From Helianthus annuus (lineage: Eukaryota; Streptophyta; Magnoliopsida; Asterales; Asteraceae), in the NCBI RefSeq assembly GCF_002127325.2, contig NC_035433.2, positions 82,092,079-82,156,078 of the forward strand: a stretch of DNA of 64,000 nucleotides, given 5' to 3'. This document shows positions 19,805-29,908 of the stretch, one piece after another. A program made the position numbers and the translations under genes. Every line of letters begins with the position of its first letter. The first letter of the stretch is position 1. Below the pieces are notes generated by a model. The model made no database searches. It saw only the letters and a program-made list of their open reading frames with translations, and was not told the DNA's origin.

Positions 19805-20371
19805 ATGGCAGATGGTGATAACGAATTACACATTCATTTTCATTTGCATATACATGAAGGGGAGCCAAACCCTACAAATGTTGAACGACAACTGAACCGT
19901 AACTCTGTTCAACCACAACCCAACCGTAACTCTGTTCAACCACAACCCAACCGTAACTTTCTTGAACCCCAAACCAACCGTAACCATATTGCTCGACAAC
20001 CAAACCCTAACAGTGTGCTCCCCTCCACTGAACAGCTGCATGCCCCTCCCAGACCTTCAACGCTAGAACAACATCGTTACCGTCCAGATCATCATAGTCA
20101 GCAAAATCAAAATCAAACTTCCTTCATGGCAGCACCACAAAACCCTAGCAGCCTGTACATCTCAGTTATCGAAAGGGGGCAGCCTTATGGAGACCACAAT
20201 GCAGCTATGGACACCACTACTACTGTAGGCATACTGAGCCATCCAACAGCGATCGAGACCCAAACGCGTTATCAGATGACGCAGTGGTTAGTGATGATCC
20301 ATGGGAGCAGTATCATAATTACGATAGCGATTCTGATTCATCTTTTTGAACCCCACCATATTCTACCTTAG
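19805..20371 (+). CDS. Unknown MULE-borne Asn/Pro/His-rich protein
   Basis: ATG at 19805 was chosen because it follows a TATA box and leader; the open frame upstream to 19601 is not supported. The first residues are His-rich (HIHFHLHIH). Then a 9-11-residue repeat (NRNSVQPQP) occurs about four times, followed by Gln/Asn/Pro-rich sequence. This frame ends at 20371 with a hydrophobic segment. A second frame, from about 20237 to TGA at 20348, encodes a Ser/Asp-rich tail (DDAVVSDD, YDSDSDSSF) that looks more natural, so a one-base indel near 20230 is likely. No family is recognised. Confidence 0.5.
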   Translation: MADGDNELHIHFHLHIHEGEPNPTNVERQLNRNSVQPQPNRNSVQPQPNRNFLEPQTNRNHIARQPNPNSVLPSTEQLHAPPRPSTLEQHRYRPDHHSQQNQNQTSFMAAPQNPSSLYISVIERGQPYGDHNAAMDTTTTVGILSHPTAIETQTRYQMTQWLVMIHGSSIIITIAILIHLFEPHHILP

Positions 20372-20559
20372 CTGCTGTCTTATGTATATTCAATTCAATA
20401 ATATGTGTGTTGTTGTGTTTAATGATTCTTAGTGAATTTTGGAACAAATGTCTTAATTGTTAAATTGCACCAATTGATAATTCAAACAGAAATACCAAAC
20501 ACAAAACATAGGAGGACACACCTAACAGTTAACAGTAAAAACCACAACAAGATACTAAC

Positions 20560-23123
20560 TTAACGTCGGCCACAGGTCTTCCTGTTGTGCCCGGTTTCTC
20601 CGCATCTGCTGCATCGACGTGCCTGGGGTTCATCTTTGTAGTTAACATCCATCTCATTTTGAATTCTTCTTGAACGAACCATGCCTCAATGTGTTGTGAC
20701 CCTAGAAGGGTCCCCTTGAATTGTCCAGTCCGCTTCTTCCCACTCATCTTTGTGTCCCAGGGTGAAAAATGACCGCTGTACTGTTCCTGATAGGTGGTGG
20801 TGTGGAATATGGAGTTGGTAACGTCATGTGGTTGCTCACCCCTCCAAGCGCAAACGGAGATAGCATGGGAACAAGGGAATCTAAGCATTTGCCATTTCCC
20901 GCATGAGCACCGGTTGCGTCTGTATTCAACGGTGTACTCGTTTCCACCGTCATCATTGGTTTCTTCCCTTGAAACTACCGCGTAGCGACCTTCTTTGACA
21001 TCGTAGACGGACACTTCATGTTGCATGGCTACGGAATGCAACTTGTTAAACCGGGACCAAATTCGAGTGGGTAGAGGGGTATTGCAGCTTTGGGCCATCA
21101 GCGCGTGGCGAGTATACTCTGATACGTCCTTGGTGAACGTATACTGAATCAAGGCTTTTACTGGCAGGAGTCTTGCTTCACGTAAGACATTATTCATAGA
21201 CTCGGATATGTTCGTCGTAAGGTTACCCCAACGACGGTTTCCGCGGTCATGAACAATAGTCCACTTGCTTTTGTCGATGTCGTTCAGGTAGTTCCAAGCA
21301 CCCTGATTTAACATCCGCATTTCCCTCACAGCCCAAACGTACTTTCTGCGTTGACTTGTGCTCCCGATCATCCAACACAGCTTCCTAAGAGATTTGGTCT
21401 TGAACCTACCACTAAAATTGCTTCTTACATGCTGAAGACAATAACGGTGGTAGGCATTTGGTTCCCTCCAATCCAGAAGGTTCTCCATCGCGTTAATTAT
21501 CCCGGCATGACGGTCTGATAGAACACAAATTCTACTGTTACAGTCTCTGGTGACGTATTCTCTCAAATTTTGGAAAAACCAACACCAACTATGAACCGTC
21601 TCTTCGTCAACTAGAGCGTACGCCACAGGCATTATGTAGTCGTTGGCGTTTTTGGTTACGGCAACCAACAACTTACCACGGTACCCTTCTTTCAAGTGTG
21701 TGCCGTCCACAGAGATGACAGGCTGGCAAAGATGAAACGCGCGAATAGAAGGACCAAATGCCCAAAAAACATATTTGAATGTTGGATGTCCTGGAGCCGA
21801 GTGCGGGTGATGAAACCATAAAACCACCGTACCAGGGTTTCGAGACTGAAGCCGTAACACATACTTTGGCAGCTCCTGAAAGTTGCTTTCCCAGGTTCCA
21901 TATATCCTCTCAATTGCCTTTCTTCGTCCACGCCACGCCTTCGTATACGTAACATCGACAGACATCGCTTGCTTTATATGCGTCCTGATGTGTTTCACCT
22001 TCAACGCAATGTCTGTACGAATTTGTGGCAGGATGTGTGCAGCGATATCCTTAGATCTAAGGCACCTGTTGTTGTTGCGTACCACCGTGGAATAACAACT
22101 GTGGGCAGGCGCCCAGTTGGTAATTTGCCACAGGTGTTGGTGTTTCTGTTTTGATGCCGTTGCACGCCATTCACACAAACGAGCATGAGGGAAAGGGTTT
22201 TTAAAATTTTTGTTTCTAGTGTAGCATTTAACTTTGTATAAAGTTGGTTTGCTATCCATCACAAAAATTTCCCTTCCACGACGAATGTTCCATTCTCGGA
22301 TAGCAAGGTCCACCTCCTATTTTGATTTGAAATACATGCCGAGACGTATCTGTTTTACTTTTGGATTCCATACGTCCATTGGATTATCTTCATAATCCGG
22401 ACATATGTAATCCCTAAGTTCCTCGTCCTCGTCTGGGTCGTCATGTGTCCCTGGAATGATAGGCCTCGGCTGAGCCAGGGTCAACTCAGTGTGTTGGTTG
22501 ACCGCAGCCTCGTCGTCAGAAGTGCCATCGCCGGATGGTGGTGCCTCTTCACTTTCAGAACTTTCTTCGGTGCTGCAACTTTCCGAATCATCAAAACCGT
22601 CATTATTGTTGTCACCGACCAGAAACTAGGAGGACGGACCTACTATGTTATCAACAGGAGGCATGAAGTGGTGTTCTTGAGTTGTTTGCCCGTATCCCTC
22701 GCCATCTACACCAGAATCTTGGGTGTCAACAACATTACGTTGTGTAATGTCATGCAGAAGGTTTGTGAAACTCATGTGTTGGACATGATTGACTGCCTCC
22801 CACTGAACATAGATCTTGGCAATGAAGTTGCCATCCGATACTTCTGCTAAATAGTTCATCGTTTCAATACCATCATCGTTGAAAATTTTTGTTGTATGAG
22901 ATATGCCCTGAAATGTGTACCCTAGTAACGATGAAAGGCGCACCGATTCTTTCTGTAGATGAACATGATTACAGATTGAATCCACCAATTGGTCATACGA
23001 CGATTTATGTCGCATAAGGAAAGAGGTTGTTAGCATGGATTGGTCAAACTGAACAGCCCCGTTAACAAAGGAAAACACACCGCCCCAATATAGTCTTACG
23101 AGGTTTGGCCGAAAAGAATCCAT
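20560..23123 (-). pseudogene. MuDR-type MULE transposase
   Basis: One frame runs from ATG at 23123 to about 20620, broken by two TAG codons (about 22626 and 22317). The N-terminus (about 100 residues) looks like the PB1-like domain of plant MULE proteins. An acidic linker follows, then the transposase from 22313. Counting from that Met: Asp203 (VISVDGTHL), Asp267 (VLSDRHAGI), Glu371 (NISESMN), and a SWIM zinc finger C469/C471/C481/H483. A CCHC knuckle (CSRCGETGHNRKTC) is encoded at 20560-20617 in another frame, so a one-base indel near 20620-20640 detaches it. The catalytic triad and SWIM finger are present. The protein would excise and reinsert the MULE, but this copy is interrupted unless stops are bypassed. 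Confidence 0.9.
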
Positions 23124-23921
23124 GAACTAAGAAAGTTAAATGTTAAGAAATGTTAAGGATGAGTGGGTTGTGTAAGCTAGATTTCGTTTAGTATCTATCT
23201 GTTTTAAGGAAAGTTAGTGTGGGTTGAGAACCTAATACAATTGGTATTTATAGTGTTGGAGTAACAAGATAGTTGGTGGAGCCCACCATCTTATGGGTTA
23301 ATATACATATAATAATTATTTTTTAATATTCTAAAAAGTAAAAATGTAAGTTCTCTTAAAACAACTTTAAATACATATACGGCACCGTTCGTTTCAACTG
23401 GTCAGTTATTCGGATTTTATTATTCGTTTGAAGTGGTTCTAATTTTTTCGTTTGAACCATCATTGAAATTATGTTTACAACGGGTTTGCTACAACAAGGC
23501 ATGTTACAACACAAAATTTAACAAGGTTATTTATTAGGTAATTCAACAACATTACAACATTACAATAGGATCTATCAAACTCGCAAATTACATAAATGCA
23601 GTACTATTTTAATTACATGCAGCCGAGGCCGCTTTGTTAAAAATAACAAAACCTAAAACTAGTGATACGGGTCCGCAAGAATTGGGTCCGTCGCATGATA
23701 GAAGATACATAGCATCCGTTCAAGTTGAGCTTCCTAACGCAACTTTTTTGCGAAAGGAAATGAGAGGTCTAAGGTTAAGGATGCTGATAATTCTGCAACC
23801 TTGGTGATGTTCGGCGAACAACATTACAATAGAATCTAAATCTTCTACCGAAAACAGGGGTGATGCCCCCACCAGAAGTTGCAGAATAATTTACGGGAGG
23901 AGGTGGTAGATGAGAACAGCC
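23124..23921. other. Upstream region of the MULE transposase, no gene seen
   Basis: Presumed promoter and 5' region of the transposase on the minus strand; a TATTTATAG near 23246 could act as a TATA element. The rest is AT-rich noncoding sequence. Confidence 0.45.
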
Positions 23922-24434
23922 TCAGCGTCTGCTAAATCTTTCAGAAGACTCAATAGCAGTCGTAGAAGCATCCACAGTAGCAGTTTTTATTATCCTCTTA
24001 CACCTTACGGGAGGAGATGGTAGATGAGAATAATCTTTTTCCTCCACACAAGATCTTCCCACTTGGTATACGAAAATTAAAACTGAGAAAAACATCATGA
24101 TGAATGAGGTCCCGAATGATCCAAGAGCATGATGATACATTGACCAAATTTTCGTATCGCCAGAAATATCAACCAACAAACATCTTTTATAAAAAACATC
24201 ATACAGACACAATTGAAAATTTAACATTATATTTTTTAACAAACACAGTATGTTGTTACATACGAATTGTTGTGCATCTGTTTTGTAATATAGTTGGGTT
24301 ATAAAACTGAACATTTCAAATTTCAGAACAATCATAAAATTCTCCCTGCAAAACGACAAGGTCAAACACCAACTTTCATTAACATTGTAGGATGAATCAG
24401 CAACCTTCATTAACATTGTAGAATGAATCAGCAA
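23922..24434 (-). other. ORF of unknown status at the MULE right end
   Basis: A 170-codon frame overlapping the inner edge of the right terminal repeat. It contains a hydrophobic stretch (SFIMMFFSVLIFVYQVG) and a Ser/Pro-rich C-terminus. The same frame is preserved in the duplicate at 47320-47832 with few changes, but the two copies are so similar overall that this is weak support. It could be chance. Confidence 0.25.
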
Positions 24435-24881
24435 CCTTCAATAACATTGTTTTATGAATCAACAACCTTCATTAAAATTGTACTTTGAATCAGCGACCAT
24501 TTATAAGAAAGCTGTATGATTTGGCGACTTTCAGCAACTTGGTTATATGATCTAGCGACTTTCAGCAAGGTGGTAACATGAAATAGCGACTTTCAGCAAG
24601 GTGGTAACATGAAATAGCGACTTTCATCAAGGTGGTAACATGAAATAGCGACTTTAACAAAGTTGTTATATCATACATACAGCGACTTTCACCAAGGTCG
24701 TTGTATCAAACAACAACTTTCACAATGTTTTGCAGCTTTTGCAGATGGTCTGATTTTTTGACAGAATCATCATTGAAGGTCGCTGTATCAAACAACAACT
24801 TACCTAAATATGAAAACAAAAAGGTTGACCACCTAATGGCACTCTTTTTCATCTCAATCCACCTATTTATGCAAAAAATTC
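24365..24881 (-). repeat. Right terminal inverted repeat of the MULE with minisatellite
   Basis: Inverted counterpart of 5432-5880. Units with GCGACTTTCA(G/T)CAA and TGAAATA recur roughly every 30 bp from 24365 to 24720. The outer ~165 bp mirror the left end. An ORF at 24701-24928 only translates this repeat. The right TSD follows at 24882-24890. Confidence 0.85.
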
Positions 24882-24973
24882 CTAATTATAGCCATAATAA
24901 TGTAACAATATTTAGGAATAGATGTTAGTTTCATAGAACTTCTTCACATTCATCTTTGTTTATTGCAAACTAG

Positions 24974-25000
24974 CCTAAGATCCCGCGAGTTTCGCGAGTG
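24974..25000 (-). other. Helitron 3' terminal hairpin
   Basis: The palindrome CGCGAGTTTCGCG lies about 10 bp inside the CTAG end. In copy 2 (48380-48397) the stem is longer, CCCGCGA/TCGCGGG; copy 1 has one mismatch from a G to A change. Confidence 0.85.
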
Positions 25001-25489
25001 GCTTAATACAAACATAAAATATCTACTGGCATTGAAGCCCATGTAGATCGTCATTTTTGTTCTAGGCCTTTCCAAACCTAGGCGTCACGTCTAAGGGTTA
25101 AAACAGGTCCCAAACAGACAATACACGACCCTAACCGGTTGGTAAAAGCAAATATCTTTATTATCACCGTTCATATAAAAATATGATTTTATACACGTTA
25201 AAACACAAGGGAATATATTAGAGTACATAAACTTTGAAATAAAAGAAAGTTCCATTACTTATGTAGATATTAAACTAAAATGAATCGGAAAAAAAATGAA
25301 TACAAAAAATCACAAACCCTTAAATATGTAAATAGATGATAAAATATATAAACTGATGATAGGTAGGTTTAAACATAATTAACCAAAAAAACTAAAAAAT
25401 TATAGTACTCTTGTAAAGTGCAAATCAACTATTATCTACACACAAGATGATACAAACATGAATAGAAGTAGGAAAATAGACCTGCATAT

Positions 25490-25636
25490 ACATGTAATAT
25501 CCAATGCGATCAACCACTGCTCTAGCCAATAGCATGATAAAGGGTCGAAATTGTCTTCTTCCATCAACCATTGAATCAAGTTGGTGCACTTGATTTTTGT
25601 TTCAATAGAACCATCATTTAACATCTCTACAACCAA
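25490..25636 (-). pseudogene. Captured fragment, possibly armadillo-repeat/U-box protein
   Basis: Codes for a short stretch (VVEMLNDGSIETKIKCTNLI, then QWLMEED) that resembles one armadillo helix set of plant U-box proteins. There is only one motif, so the match is tentative. It is on the minus strand like the other Helitron cargo. Confidence 0.3.
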
Positions 25637-25957
25637 TCACACTTTTTTCAATAGAAGTAGGAAAATAGACCTGCATATTCACTTTTTAAATTATTGATTA
25701 ACACATATGTAAAATATCAATTTTACTATTTATGTAATTAGATGGTCTGTTTGAGAATTTACATATATGTAAATAGTGTGATTTGAAAAGTAAAGGATTA
25801 GCATGAAATTTACATACATATATTTCTAATCTACTTGTCTTAGAAATATATAATTCAACCAATACAAATATAGAATTGTTCAAGTAATATTTAAGCATGA
25901 ACCATGCATAGGGATCTCTTGCAAGTAAACAGTGGGAGGAAGAGATAGAGAAAGGAC

Positions 25958-26107
25958 CTTGGACAGTGCAAACAGTTGAGAGTGCATGCCACTCTGATCA
26001 CGGTTGAAATTTGGCCCAAGTCGTTCCAATAGAGAAACAAAACACCAGAATACTTCTGATTCATCCTGCATTATGAATAATATTGGAGATAGGAGATCAG
26101 TCATACC
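25958..26107 (-). pseudogene. Captured exon of a TBC-domain RabGAP
   Basis: A 150-bp exon with splice-like borders (TTAG before GGTATGAC, AAG|GT after). It encodes GMTDLLSPILFIMQDESE, then VFWCFV, ERLGPNFNRDQSGMHSQL and FALSK, a highly conserved segment of TBC1D15/GYP7-type Rab GTPase-activating proteins. Copy 2 (49352-49504) has one extra Glu codon that matches the family better. Only this exon is present. Confidence 0.85.
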
Positions 26108-26308
26108 CTAACAAAATTATGATATTTATTAGCAAAAAGATTGTGTATATCTATGGGGAGTGAAAGCATATGCTTTTACATAGGAACCAACATATCTAAA
26201 ACATAAGCATAGTAAATCAGTTGAACAAAAAACTTCAAAAAGTAAATCAAAATAGTAAAGACCGATATCAGCTATTTACTTATCAATGGGTAGGTCAAAG
26301 TAGCATAC

Positions 26309-26532
26309 CTTAGCAAGTAAATCCTCAAATAGACTACAAAATCCAATCCAACATGATCAATGAGCTCCAGTTCCAGCATCTTTAGCGCGTCCGACATCCA
26401 GTTAAGGAACCGTAAATACGATCGATAATCCAAATTCACAAACTTGCCTGCAAATGCCCCAGATGTTGCAGGGCTTGTTCTTAACCCTTTAAGATACCAT
26501 TTTGGAAAATAAACTCTATCATTAAAAGGTCT
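26309..26532 (-). pseudogene. Captured exon of an OSCA/CSC1-like channel
   Basis: Encodes NDRVYFPKWYLKGLR, KFVNLDYRSYLRFLNWM, ALKM, ELELIDHVGLD and VYLRIYLL, a cytosolic/early segment conserved in hyperosmolality-gated OSCA (CSC1-like) calcium channels. A GTATGC donor follows the exon at 26308. Several conserved positions are changed (for example Pro to Ser or Leu), consistent with drift after capture. Confidence 0.88.
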
Positions 26533-26947
26533 ATTCGTAAGACACTACACCAAACAAAACGTTTACATTATTTATCTTTAATGTACCCTTTGAAAGAAAA
26601 AAAGAGAGCTTCCAGCACTCTTGACTCTTGACGTTAATAAAAGTTTTTTTTTCTTGAATGAGCTCTCAAACCTGGGTACATTATTTATCTTTAATAATCT
26701 CTCACAATTTTCTTATATTTCAATCACCAAATCAGATATGAAGCATTATACAAATATATACAATACATACATGACTAAAACCAAGTAACTCCTACGACCA
26801 TCTAAATCGTACTCTGCTTATGAAAATTCAGACAACAAAATTGAAAACCCAATAGTTTAAACTAACAACATAGTTAACTTCAATTCAGTTTGTGAAAAGG
26901 TTCAAATTAGGTCAATAAAATTGAAAAAAAAATGCAAGAAAAAGAAC

Positions 26948-27032
26948 CTGATTCTTTGCATACATCAACAGCTTCATCTTTGACCATGACCTTTAAATCT
27001 TTTGAATTCAACCCCATGAAATCCCTTTCCAT
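26948..27032 (-). pseudogene. Captured first exon of a JAZ/TIFY6-like gene
   Basis: ATG at 27032 opens MERDFMGLNSKDLKVMVKDE, close to the conserved N-terminus of JAZ3/TIFY6-type jasmonate repressors, then a GT donor at 26947. The 250 bp upstream (27033-27290) look like a 5' leader with CT-rich stretches. No TIFY or Jas motif is present. In copy 2 (50346-50429) one C is missing, which shifts the frame. Confidence 0.65.
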
Positions 27033-27420
27033 CTTTCAACTACAAATAACAATTAAGATCAACATTAACGGATTAAAAACGCCCAAAAATCTTAAAAGAA
27101 TTGAAACCCAGAGATCTTGAAGAACCTTTGAATTACCTTGAAATTTAGAACCCGGATTACAGCTCAACGCTTGAAATCCTCGGTCAGAACCCTAGATGAT
27201 TGATCTGACATCGCTTTAACCCCTGTTCCTGGCCATTATCGCATCTCCTTCTCTCTTTATTTCTTGGGTTGTATACTCATATATTCCAAACCGTAAGACG
27301 CAAAATTGGAACGGACACGTGTGAATGTATTTGTCCTATTATATTAAAGCAACGAAACTCACCAGTTGACTCATTCTCCAAGAACTCCTTAGGTTAGAAA
27401 AACGGAAAAACACTATGTAT

Positions 27421-27462
27421 TTACCATCTGATTGCTTCTCTTGTAGCACCACACCAGTTACC
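27421..27462 (-). pseudogene. P4-type ATPase fragment, part beyond the Athila insertion
   Basis: Left-hand remnant of the P4-ATPase fragment described at 40393-40690, separated from it by Athila. It ends in the TSD TTACC (27458-27462). Confidence 0.6.
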
Positions 27463-28641
27463 TGACGTGCTGTCGTAGGTACACGCAAATTTAATCCCAA
27501 TAACAACTAAATAGATAGCGGTAAGAGGGTATCGAACTCAGGGAGTATGTGGAAGATGTGTCGATTGTATAGCTTTGTACTTAAACTAATATTAAACTAA
27601 ATTGCAGAAATTAAAATTCAAGAGTTTGGATTGTTGTTCTAGAAAACTAAATTAAAAACTAATTCAAATCAAATGTTGGTTGTAAAACAAATTAGGAGAG
27701 AACAATGATCACCTTAGGTTTCAGTTTCTTTAAACAATTGTGTGTAATTCCAACTAGAAAGAGTTACATAGACATAACTCGTGTTTAGATGATTGAAGTG
27801 ATAAAAGGGGACAAAGTACTCGGATTATATAAACGCGAGGTTGTTTCCCGATGACCAATTAACCAATAACCAACCCTAACCCTTCCCGTGATATCTCGAT
27901 TGCCAACGGCACCAAGAACGTACGATTAAGACTAGAAATTGCAATATCGATTAACAAGTTACAAGCAATCAATCATACACCTTGATATTCAAGCAACGCA
28001 AGTTATCATTCTAGAAATTCAGAAATAAAACACACAAAAGTTCAAGAAACATTCACCTAAGATGATCACCGAAGAGTTTAGCCGGACATGGCTTGGTGAA
28101 TCATCATCATAATCAAACCAGTGTTCATACGAATCGAAAATACAAACCGGATGATACGAATTGTTCAAAACCCAAGTAAGCAGCCAAAATTCGCCCCCAA
28201 GATGATCCAAAACCGTCCAATCATGAGGAATGCTGAAAAGACCCCATCAAACTAACTTAAATGTGGCAGTTACAAGTTTTCTCGCAGACTCCATCGTAAA
28301 TTACGGCATCACCGTAATTTACGGTGAACACAAAAGTTTTATGGTGATTCTTTACTGATTTACGGTGAGCATATAATGAAATCCAGGTCCACCGTAAATT
28401 ACGGTAGGACCGTAATTTACGGTGGTGAGCTGATTTATCTTCTTTGTTTTGTCTCTTGTTCCATGCTCGACCCGTTCATCACCAAAGTCTCCAAAACTGC
28501 ACTTAATCCATCTTTTAGCCCCCGAAATGCACCTGAAACATAAGCAACAGTAGTTATCTAATTCAAGATAATTACACGATTAAGTGAAGGATTATTTCAT
28601 CTTTTAACATGCTTAAGGGTTGTCCAATGGGCCACCCGTCA
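27463..28641 (-). repeat. Athila 3' LTR
   Basis: Starts TGACGTGCTGTCG and ends CACCCGTCA. It contains two palindromic ACCGTAAATTACGGT modules at 28293-28326 and 28391-28423. An ORF at 28019-28210 recurs in the other LTR and is not taken as a gene. Confidence 0.96.
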
Positions 28642-28654
28642 CATCCCCACACTT
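28642..28654 (-). other. Athila polypurine tract
   Basis: The minus strand reads TAAGTGTGGGGATG directly before the 3' LTR. Near-identical motifs occur at 29630, 31677 and 32759. Confidence 0.8.
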
Positions 28655-29908
28655 AACCGTTGCTTGTCCCAATCAACTCATCAAAACGATTTCAAAACAA
28701 GTGATCAAATTAAACCAAGCAAAACATGCAATCTTTTTACCAACCCCTTTTTAACACCCAAGCAATGCACCCCTCTCAAATTCTCTCCTCTCGGCTACAA
28801 GTGAAAACTAGCAAAGATAAGCTAGACACACACTAGGCAAACGGGTGGATGCACAATCATAAGCTTGTACCTAAATCGATCATTCTCCTAAAATGGGTCA
28901 AACATGAATGCAAATCAAAGGGACTTCAAGGTTGTAACGCGGCTAGGTATATAGGTAGGAAATGGAATATATATGAAGTAGCGAAAATTCGACCCGGTCT
29001 TTTTATTACAAACATAAACAAACGAACAAACAAAATTAACTACTATATACAAGACAATTAAACTTCTCTTTTTTCATTATTTTTCTCTTTTTTTTTTCTC
29101 AAGCAAACAACCATACAATAAAGCATTAACTATATCTACTTCAGACAAGCAAACTACTAATACTATCACTTAACACTATAAGACCGGGTCAAATTTGGGT
29201 CAATTTTTAAGTAAGTGGCTAGGGGGAACAAATGATAAGCTTCAAAGGCACAAAATGGGCAACTAAATGTCCAAACCCCCGCCCCTCTCACTACCATGCT
29301 CATATATATAACTTATGAGGTCCAACCCCCCAAATCCCACACTCGCTCACACCAACGACGAGGCTACCTAAATGCCCTTATCCTTTCTACATTCATGTCT
29401 AACTAAGGACTCAAATCGCATTCAAGCACAAGTTCTAATGCACCCCCACCCGTAGCCACTCTCATCAAAGACAATCATTATTTATGTACAAGTGTGGCTA
29501 CAACTCTCACCAAGAATGAAAAAGGTATCAAGGGTTGCTGGTGCATCAACTTGGGGTTAAGTTAGGGCGTTCAACTTCTCACATCGTTTCGCTTGGCTCA
29601 AAATTTTTCAAAAACTCCAAAAATTCCCCCATCCCCACACTTGGGATACATTGACCCCAATGTATGGCTTTGGGAGGCTTTGATCACTAACTCAATCAAC
29701 ATCAACAAAAGCTTGTTTACTCAAACCCCAAATTTCTTTTTGTATTTTTCATTTTATATTTTTTTATGCTTTTTTTTTTTAACACACAACACCACCAACA
29801 AGCACCAACCCAACCAACGACACAATCATACACCACCCAACCGCCCAACCATAAACAAAATAAAATAAAACTATGCACAAATTATACAAAAGAGAGAGCA
29901 CCACCTGA
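28655..29908 (-). other. Athila 3' noncoding region
   Basis: 1.25 kb between the envelope-position ORF and the polypurine tract, rich in CCCCAC and A/T stretches, with no convincing ORF. A second polypurine-like motif is at 29630-29643. Confidence 0.6.

Larger units (their letters stand above)
5432..24881. mobile_element. Giant Mutator-like element (MULE), 19.45 kb, with gene cargo
   Basis: The ends are perfect 12-bp inverted repeats (GAATTTTTTGCA at 5432, TGCAAAAAATTC ending at 24881). They are flanked by a perfect 9-bp TSD CTAATTATA (5423-5431 and 24882-24890), the length diagnostic of MULEs. The inverted similarity continues inward for about 190 bp and then into a minisatellite on both sides. 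The interior carries a MuDR-type transposase gene (minus), a PMD gene (plus), a GRF zinc-finger gene (minus), two ULP1-like genes (convergent) and two unknown genes. A 6.19-kb Copia element plus its TSD is nested at 7442-13634, so the MULE was about 13.3 kb before that. Its right 2.05 kb was later duplicated at 46,226-48,279. Confidence 0.93.

Noticed and set aside
24701..24928. 75-codon ORF repeated at 48099-48326
   Set aside because: It crosses the MULE end and its TSD into flanking DNA, so it cannot be a real gene of either.
28019..28210. 63-codon ORF in the Athila LTR, repeated at 39770-39961
   Set aside because: It occurs in both LTRs, has no recognisable domain and lies in the region expected to be noncoding.
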